A DNA stretch of 64,000 nt from Polaribacter glomeratus (GTDB taxonomy: Bacteria; Bacteroidota; Bacteroidia; Flavobacteriales; Flavobacteriaceae), in assembly GCF_002954665.1 (NCBI RefSeq), contig NZ_MSCM01000002.1, positions 1,495,303 through 1,559,302 of the forward strand, written 5' to 3'. The position numbers and the translations under genes are program-made. Below the pieces are notes generated by a model. That model was not told the origin of the DNA and ran no database searches. It saw only the letters and a list, made by a program, of their open reading frames with translations. Every line of letters begins with the position of its first letter. The stretch's first letter is position 1. Shown piece by piece: positions 62,209 through 64,000 of this stretch.

Positions 62209-62216
62209 CAAATATA
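62209..62216 (-). promoter_or_regulatory. rho promoter, -7 element TATATTTG
   Basis: The minus strand reads TATATTTG, a full match to TAnnTTTG. It leaves a leader of ~115 nt before the ATG at 62090, room for autogenous control, which is known for rho in other bacteria. Confidence 0.5.
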
Positions 62217-62261
62217 AACTTTTTTTTTAATTATAGGTTTTCTTTTTAAAAAAAGAAGCAC

Positions 62262-62269
62262 TATTTTTG
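62262..62269 (+). promoter_or_regulatory. Promoter of the DUF4293 gene, -7 element TATTTTTG
   Basis: It matches TAnnTTTG, 15 bases ahead of the ATG at 62285. Confidence 0.5.
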
Positions 62270-62284
62270 TAAAAAAATTAAAGT

Positions 62285-62716
62285 ATGATACAAAGAATAC
62301 AAACTATATATTTAATTTTAGCTTCTGCAATTTCTGGAGGATTAATTTTTGTATTTAGTTTATGGAATACTTTAAAAAAACAAATATTTGTTTTAGATTT
62401 GTTTTTTAATGAATTACTGTTGTTAAAAGTAATTCCTTTTATGTTCATTACGTCTGCTGTTTTATCATTTGTAACTATATTTTTATTTAAAGATAGAAAG
62501 TTACAGTTTGTATTAGGACGTATAATAATTTTGATCAATCTTTTTTTATTAGGATTATTGATTTATGTATCTCTAACTTTACCTGGAGAAGCTTCTGTTT
62601 CGGAGAAAGGTATTGGGATGTTCTTACCAATTTTGGCAATTTTGCTTGTTGTTTTGGCAAATAAAGCTATTAAAAAGGATGAAGATCTCGTAAAATCTGT
62701 GGATAGATTGCGATAA
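62285..62716 (+). CDS. DUF4293 family membrane protein
   Basis: A 143-residue protein with four spans (about 4-24, 44-66, 75-97 and 108-125). The opening MIQRIQTIYLILASAISGGL is the DUF4293 signature of Bacteroidota, and placement beside rho on the opposite strand is the usual one. Function unknown. Confidence 0.87.
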   Translation: MIQRIQTIYLILASAISGGLIFVFSLWNTLKKQIFVLDLFFNELLLLKVIPFMFITSAVLSFVTIFLFKDRKLQFVLGRIIILINLFLLGLLIYVSLTLPGEASVSEKGIGMFLPILAILLVVLANKAIKKDEDLVKSVDRLR

Positions 62717-62747
62717 GACTAACAAATAGTATATTTAGTGCGAAAAA

Positions 62748-62776
62748 AAACCGAGAAATTTTTCTCGGTTTTTTAT
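62748..62776 (+). terminator. Terminator of the DUF4293 gene
   Basis: AAACCGAGAAA / TTTCTCGGTTT with A and T flanks, 30 bases after the stop. Confidence 0.88.
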
Positions 62777-62885
62777 TTATTCAGAATAAAATAAAAAATA
62801 TATTTATATTAGCGTGTGTAATTAATGTTTTTTATGATTTCCCTTCTATTTATAATTTTCTGAAAACCAGTTTTTTAAAAATTTC

Positions 62886-62928
62886 TTCTCCCTGTAAATA
62901 GGGAGGCTTCTCCCCATAAATAGGGAGA
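62886..62928. repeat. Two tandem 22-bp repeats with CTCCC/GGGAG dyads upstream of the LuxR regulator
   Basis: TTCTCCC-TG-TAAATAGGGAG (62886-62905) is repeated as TTCTCCC-CA-TAAATAGGGAG (62908-62927), 18 of 20 bases identical, 22 bp apart. Each unit has CTCCC/GGGAG symmetry around an eight-base spacer. They lie 65-107 bases before the regulator start, standing out by their C and G runs in AT-rich DNA. Likely binding sites, perhaps for the regulator itself (inference). Confidence 0.6.
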
Positions 62929-62992
62929 AAAATATTTCATCATAAATGGGTATTGTACAGTCTTTAATTGTGTTTTAAATTTGATAAAAGAA

Positions 62993-63658
62993 ATGAAGAA
63001 AAAAATTTACGTTCACGTAGCTGATGATCATAAAATATTGATAGAAGGTATCATTGCTGTAATTAACACTGATAAAGATATAGAAATTAGAGATTATTCT
63101 TTAACAGGTAAAGAAGTTGTAGACTGGTTTGATAAAAAAGGAAACAAAGCAGACGTATTAATTTTAGACATTACAATGCCAGTTTTAGATGGTTTTGAAG
63201 TTCTTAGACATTTTAATCAAAAAGGAATTAACCCAAAGGTTATAATACTTTCTAGCTACGATGATATTAAAATCGTTCAAGAAATGTTAAGCCTTGGTTG
63301 TAAGGGTTATATTACTAAAAATAATGCCGGAGAACATATTGTAGATGCTATAAAAGCAGTTGCAAACGGAGAGCAATATTTTAGTGATGATATTCAAAAA
63401 ATTCTTTTAAAACGTTTTTCAGGACATCATGTGCCAACAGGAGAAGCACCAGTTAAATCAATAATTGAGGCTTTAACAGAAAGAGAATTAGATGTTTTAA
63501 AATTAATAACGAAACAGTATAGTTCACCAGAAATAGCAGATAAGTTAAATTTAGCGCTTAGTACGGTTGATACACATAGAAAAAATTTATTAAAAAAATT
63601 AAAAGTAAAAAACTCAGTAGGCTTAGCAATGTATGCAGTAAAAAATAAAATAGTATAA
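62993..63658 (+). CDS. NarL/LuxR-type response regulator
   Basis: A 221-residue regulator from the ATG at 62993; an upstream TTG at 62981 is less likely. The receiver domain (1-120) has VADDHKILIEG, the phospho-Asp in LILDITMPVLDGFEVL (about 59), Ser in ILSSYDD and Lys in YITKNNAG. The LuxR helix-turn-helix (about 150-215) has LTERELDVLKLITKQYSSPE followed by STVDTHRKNLLKKL. No histidine kinase is adjacent, so it is an orphan in this window. C-rich repeats flank the gene. Confidence 0.94.
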   Translation: MKKKIYVHVADDHKILIEGIIAVINTDKDIEIRDYSLTGKEVVDWFDKKGNKADVLILDITMPVLDGFEVLRHFNQKGINPKVIILSSYDDIKIVQEMLSLGCKGYITKNNAGEHIVDAIKAVANGEQYFSDDIQKILLKRFSGHHVPTGEAPVKSIIEALTERELDVLKLITKQYSSPEIADKLNLALSTVDTHRKNLLKKLKVKNSVGLAMYAVKNKIV

Positions 63659-63661
63659 ATT

Positions 63662-63691
63662 CCCCCAATATAATTTTTTATAATACCCCCA
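63662..63691 (+). repeat. Two CCCCCA boxes upstream of the last lipoprotein gene
   Basis: CCCCCA occurs at 63662-63667 and 63686-63691 in otherwise AT-only sequence, 24 bp apart, just after the regulator stop and 64-93 bases before the ATG at 63755. The ice-binding lipoprotein gene has two CCCCCA boxes at a similar distance. Confidence 0.5.
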
Positions 63692-63754
63692 GCAAGTTTA
63701 AACTGCTTACATTAGCTAAGTCATTATAAATCAAAATAATAAAAACCAAATAAA

Positions 63755-64000
63755 ATGAAAAAAATTAAAATTTTAGCACTAGCATTAGTAACAACTTTTG
63801 CATTTTCATCGTGTTCTACAGAAGATTCAATGATGCCACAAGAACAAAGTAGCGAATTACTAAACACATACCAACTAAAGAGAGATGCGTCTGGTGCATA
63901 TTCAGTTGATATAAATGTAAATGGTAATGTAAATATTAGCAAAGTAAAAAACGCTATAAGCAATACCAATGAATTATATTTAACACTATCGGATGATAAA
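63755..64000 (+). CDS. Lipoprotein, 3' end cut off by the window
   Basis: 82 codons are present and the frame is open to the right edge. The signal peptide MKKIKILALALVTTFAFSSC has Cys20 as lipobox cysteine. The mature part starts STEDSMMPQEQSSELLNTYQ and continues with beta-like stretches (YSVDINVNGNVNISKV). Family unknown. It directly follows the LuxR-type regulator and may be its target, given the C-rich boxes between them. Confidence 0.75.
   Translation, partial: MKKIKILALALVTTFAFSSCSTEDSMMPQEQSSELLNTYQLKRDASGAYSVDINVNGNVNISKVKNAISNTNELYLTLSDDK

Noticed and set aside
1..64000. CRISPR arrays, insertion sequences, rRNA operons, integrase-flanked islands
   Set aside because: I saw no regularly spaced repeats, transposase or integrase frames, rRNA sequence, or attachment-like repeats at the two tRNA genes.

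Overview
The window is a contiguous piece of a chromosome from an AT-rich Bacteroidota bacterium, most likely a marine Flavobacteriaceae (Polaribacter/Tenacibaculum-like). The reasons are: an exonuclease-fused DnaE, a C-terminally extended S16, a Rho with a long basic insert, DUF5686 and LruC proteins, mevalonate-pathway genes, and promoters of the Bacteroidota type (TAnnTTTG, sometimes with an upstream TTG). There is no phage, insertion sequence, CRISPR array or obvious recent island. Genus assignment is inference; no rRNA is present.

Layout. 1-5.3 kb: dnaE (cut by the left edge), rpsP with an unusual two-hairpin leader, rimM, tRNA-Ser. 6-13.3 kb: trmN6-like methyltransferase, a divergent saccharopine dehydrogenase / DUF1338 pair pointing to lysine breakdown, DUF423, pckA, and a geranylgeranyl-reductase-like flavoprotein. 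13.6-16.9 kb: a stress-type module of small envelope proteins (YtxH, holin-like, a coiled-coil partner, an AraC regulator, DUF2383, DUF1328) with several dyad symmetries in its control regions. 17-20 kb: a K+-dependent membrane pyrophosphatase next to a soluble pyrophosphatase. 20-32 kb: DUF5686 protein, pdhB, etfBA behind a perfect 42-bp palindrome, DUF151 nuclease, a NupC transporter with an extra N-terminal domain, a three-repeat lipoprotein, thyA, a CBM48 protein and folA.

32-40 kb: M24 peptidase lipoprotein, tag, a membrane protein and a Kir channel in one tight run, then an SDR, a MazG-like enzyme and a long Cys/Met-type PLP enzyme. 40-42 kb: a 619-residue lipoprotein in which a DUF3494 ice-binding domain sits between an N-terminal beta domain and an LruC domain; this is the most eye-catching gene. 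42-50 kb: thiamine pyrophosphokinase, a miniature ExbB/TolQ-like protein, a LytS/LytTR pair, then mvaD, a YwqK-like protein, a GHMP (mevalonate) kinase, UbiA prenyltransferase and an RsuA/RluB pseudouridine synthase. 50-64 kb: Lrp/AsnC plus a threonine-dehydrogenase-like epimerase, tRNA-Phe, a coaX-OMP-TPR-lptC-CNNM-PpiD envelope run, rho, DUF4293, a LuxR-type response regulator flanked by C-rich repeats, and the start of another lipoprotein.

Most genes are ordinary core genes. The novelty is in non-coding structure: twin CGAGA-loop hairpins before rpsP, the etf palindrome, a terminator-shaped hairpin that encodes the LptC signal peptide, dyads in the lysine and stress regions, and C-rich boxes shared by the LuxR regulator, its neighbouring lipoprotein and the ice-binding lipoprotein.
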